In this document: positions 32,011-32,409 of the stretch, piece by piece | Numbering within the stretch: the first letter of the stretch is position 1 | Layout of the letters: each line of letters starts with the position of its first letter | DNA from: CAZOKH01 sp964580315 | GTDB lineage: Bacteria > Chloroflexota > Anaerolineae > Anaerolineales > Anaerolineaceae | Direction: 5' to 3' | Assembly (NCBI GenBank): GCA_964580315.1 | Contig: CAZOKH010000038.1 | Coordinates: forward strand, 1-32,409 | Length of the DNA: 32,409 bases | Notes under the pieces: model-generated | Databases searched by the model: none | What the model was told of the DNA's origin: nothing | What the model saw: the letters and a program-made list of their open reading frames with translations, nothing else | Program-made: the position numbers and the translations under genes

Positions 32011-32019
32011 ATTATAGCA
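32011..32019 (-). promoter_or_regulatory. Extended -10 promoter of the cobalamin operon
   Basis: On the minus strand this reads TGCTATAAT, a consensus extended -10, about 30 bp ahead of the first base of the riboswitch P1 helix. No clear -35 is seen, as expected for an extended -10 promoter. It would drive btuC through the HD-domain gene. Confidence 0.7.
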
Positions 32020-32053
32020 ACAAATTGAAAATACGGCGGGAATCTGGCAGGTT

Positions 32054-32090
32054 AAAACCCAAAAATCCCCCGCGGGATTTTTTGGGTTTT
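32054..32090. terminator. Long hairpin between the CRISPR array and the cobalamin promoter
   Basis: AAAACCCAAAAATCCC (32054-32069) pairs with GGGATTTTTTGGGTTTT (32074-32090), a stem of about 16 bp with one bulged base and a 4-nt loop. It has T-rich ends on both strands and probably insulates the CRISPR transcript from the cobalamin operon, though it is not followed by a long U tract. The stretch 31982-32130 otherwise holds only the operon promoter; no gene is seen. Confidence 0.6.
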
Positions 32091-32130
32091 GGCTCCTTGA
32101 CCAGAACTCGAACATCGTCCCCACACCTAC

Positions 32131-32409
32131 GTTTCAATCCCCATCAAAAGTCCTCCGAATGGAGGATGGGGCTTTTTTATTTAAAGGTATCAGTACAGCT
32201 CAGATAATTTCGAGCAATGTATTAAGTTTCAATCCCCATCAATGGGGCTTTTTTATTTAAAGATACGACTTGTTTGATAAAACAAACGGGTTGTGTTGTT
32301 TCAATCCCCATCAATGGGGCTTTTTTATTTAAAGCAACAACAATCTCCCCCAAGCCGGAGCCAGACCCGACAGTTTCAATCCCCATCAATGGGGCTTTTT
32401 TATTTAAAG
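32131..32409 (-). CRISPR. CRISPR array edge: four 37-bp repeats, three spacers, cut by window end
   Basis: Identical repeats at 32226-32262, 32298-32334 and 32373-32409 start GTTTCAATCCCCATC and end AATGGGGCTTTTTTATTTAAAG less the shared centre (37 bp). A fourth, variant copy is at 32131-32186. Spacers are 39, 35 and 38 bp and unlike each other. Read on the minus strand the repeat ends ATTGAAAC, the usual 8-base crRNA handle, and the variant repeat then lies at the leader-distal end where degeneration is common; so transcription toward the cobalamin operon, with the leader and any cas genes beyond the right edge, is the better guess. The repeat class resembles those of type I or III systems, but no cas gene is visible to decide. 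Confidence 0.92.
32148..32166. other. 19-bp palindromic insertion within the terminal CRISPR repeat
   Basis: The outermost repeat is split: GTTTCAATCCCCATCAA (32131-32147), then 19 extra bases containing TCCTCC-GAAT-GGAGGA, then the normal second half from 32167. The extra hairpin is stacked inside the CCCCA/TGGGG stem of the repeat. Confidence 0.85.

Noticed and set aside
32131..32409. Reading the array as a set of tandem terminators rather than CRISPR
   Set aside because: Repeats are identical over 37 bp, the intervening 35-39 bp are unique, and the minus strand ends in ATTGAAAC; this fits a CRISPR array far better.

Overview
The window is chromosomal DNA of an anaerobic bacterium, most likely a member of the Chloroflexota (Anaerolineae-like). 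That placement is an inference from gene content: an anaerobic (early cobalt insertion) cobalamin pathway, a glycyl-radical-enzyme activase beside acetate kinase, lipoproteins and an S-layer-homology-like domain, moderately high GC coding sequence, and AT-rich dispersed palindromic repeats between genes. No rRNA, tRNA or transposase gene was seen.

Left part (1-12,900) is a mosaic of short transcription units: the 3' end of an amidohydrolase; a two-domain VOC dioxygenase divergent from a TetR regulator with a palindromic operator between them; two small proteins (DUF3795 and DUF454 types) behind the regulator; a 153-bp palindromic repeat element; a DegT-like PLP enzyme; three tandem hairpin repeats; an M20 carbamoylase/allantoate amidohydrolase; a GH18 lipoprotein; acetate kinase; a glycyl-radical activase; a YjbQ protein; a degenerate HAD-like protein; and a DUF234-type ATPase behind a 41-bp palindrome.

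Right part (12,938-32,019) is one minus-strand unit of about 19 kb devoted to cobalamin. It starts at an extended -10 promoter (about 32,011), passes a cobalamin riboswitch (31,864-31,981) and an intrinsic terminator (31,752-31,783), then encodes BtuC and BtuD uptake components, an exported CbiK cobaltochelatase, a BtuF-like lipoprotein with SLH-like tail, CobO, a CbiF-CbiG fusion, CbiH, a nitrilase-family enzyme, CbiC, CbiD, CbiET, CbiL, CbiA, the threonine kinase PduX, CbiP, CbiB, CobD and an HD-domain protein, ending in a terminator at 12,938-12,973. Many neighbours overlap by ATGA, GTGA or TTGA, indicating translational coupling. Together they cover cobalt insertion, ring methylation and contraction, amidation, adenosylation and the aminopropanol-phosphate arm. 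No precorrin-6A reductase (CbiJ/CobK), CobU, CobS or CobT is present here.

The far right end (32,131-32,409) is the edge of a CRISPR array of 37-bp repeats, cut by the window end, with no cas genes in view. Its outermost repeat carries a 19-bp palindromic insertion, and every repeat also reads as an intrinsic terminator on the opposite strand. The items most worth following are the nitrilase inside the B12 operon, the exported CbiK, the SLH-tailed BtuF, the modified CRISPR repeat, and the family of gene-end hairpin repeats.
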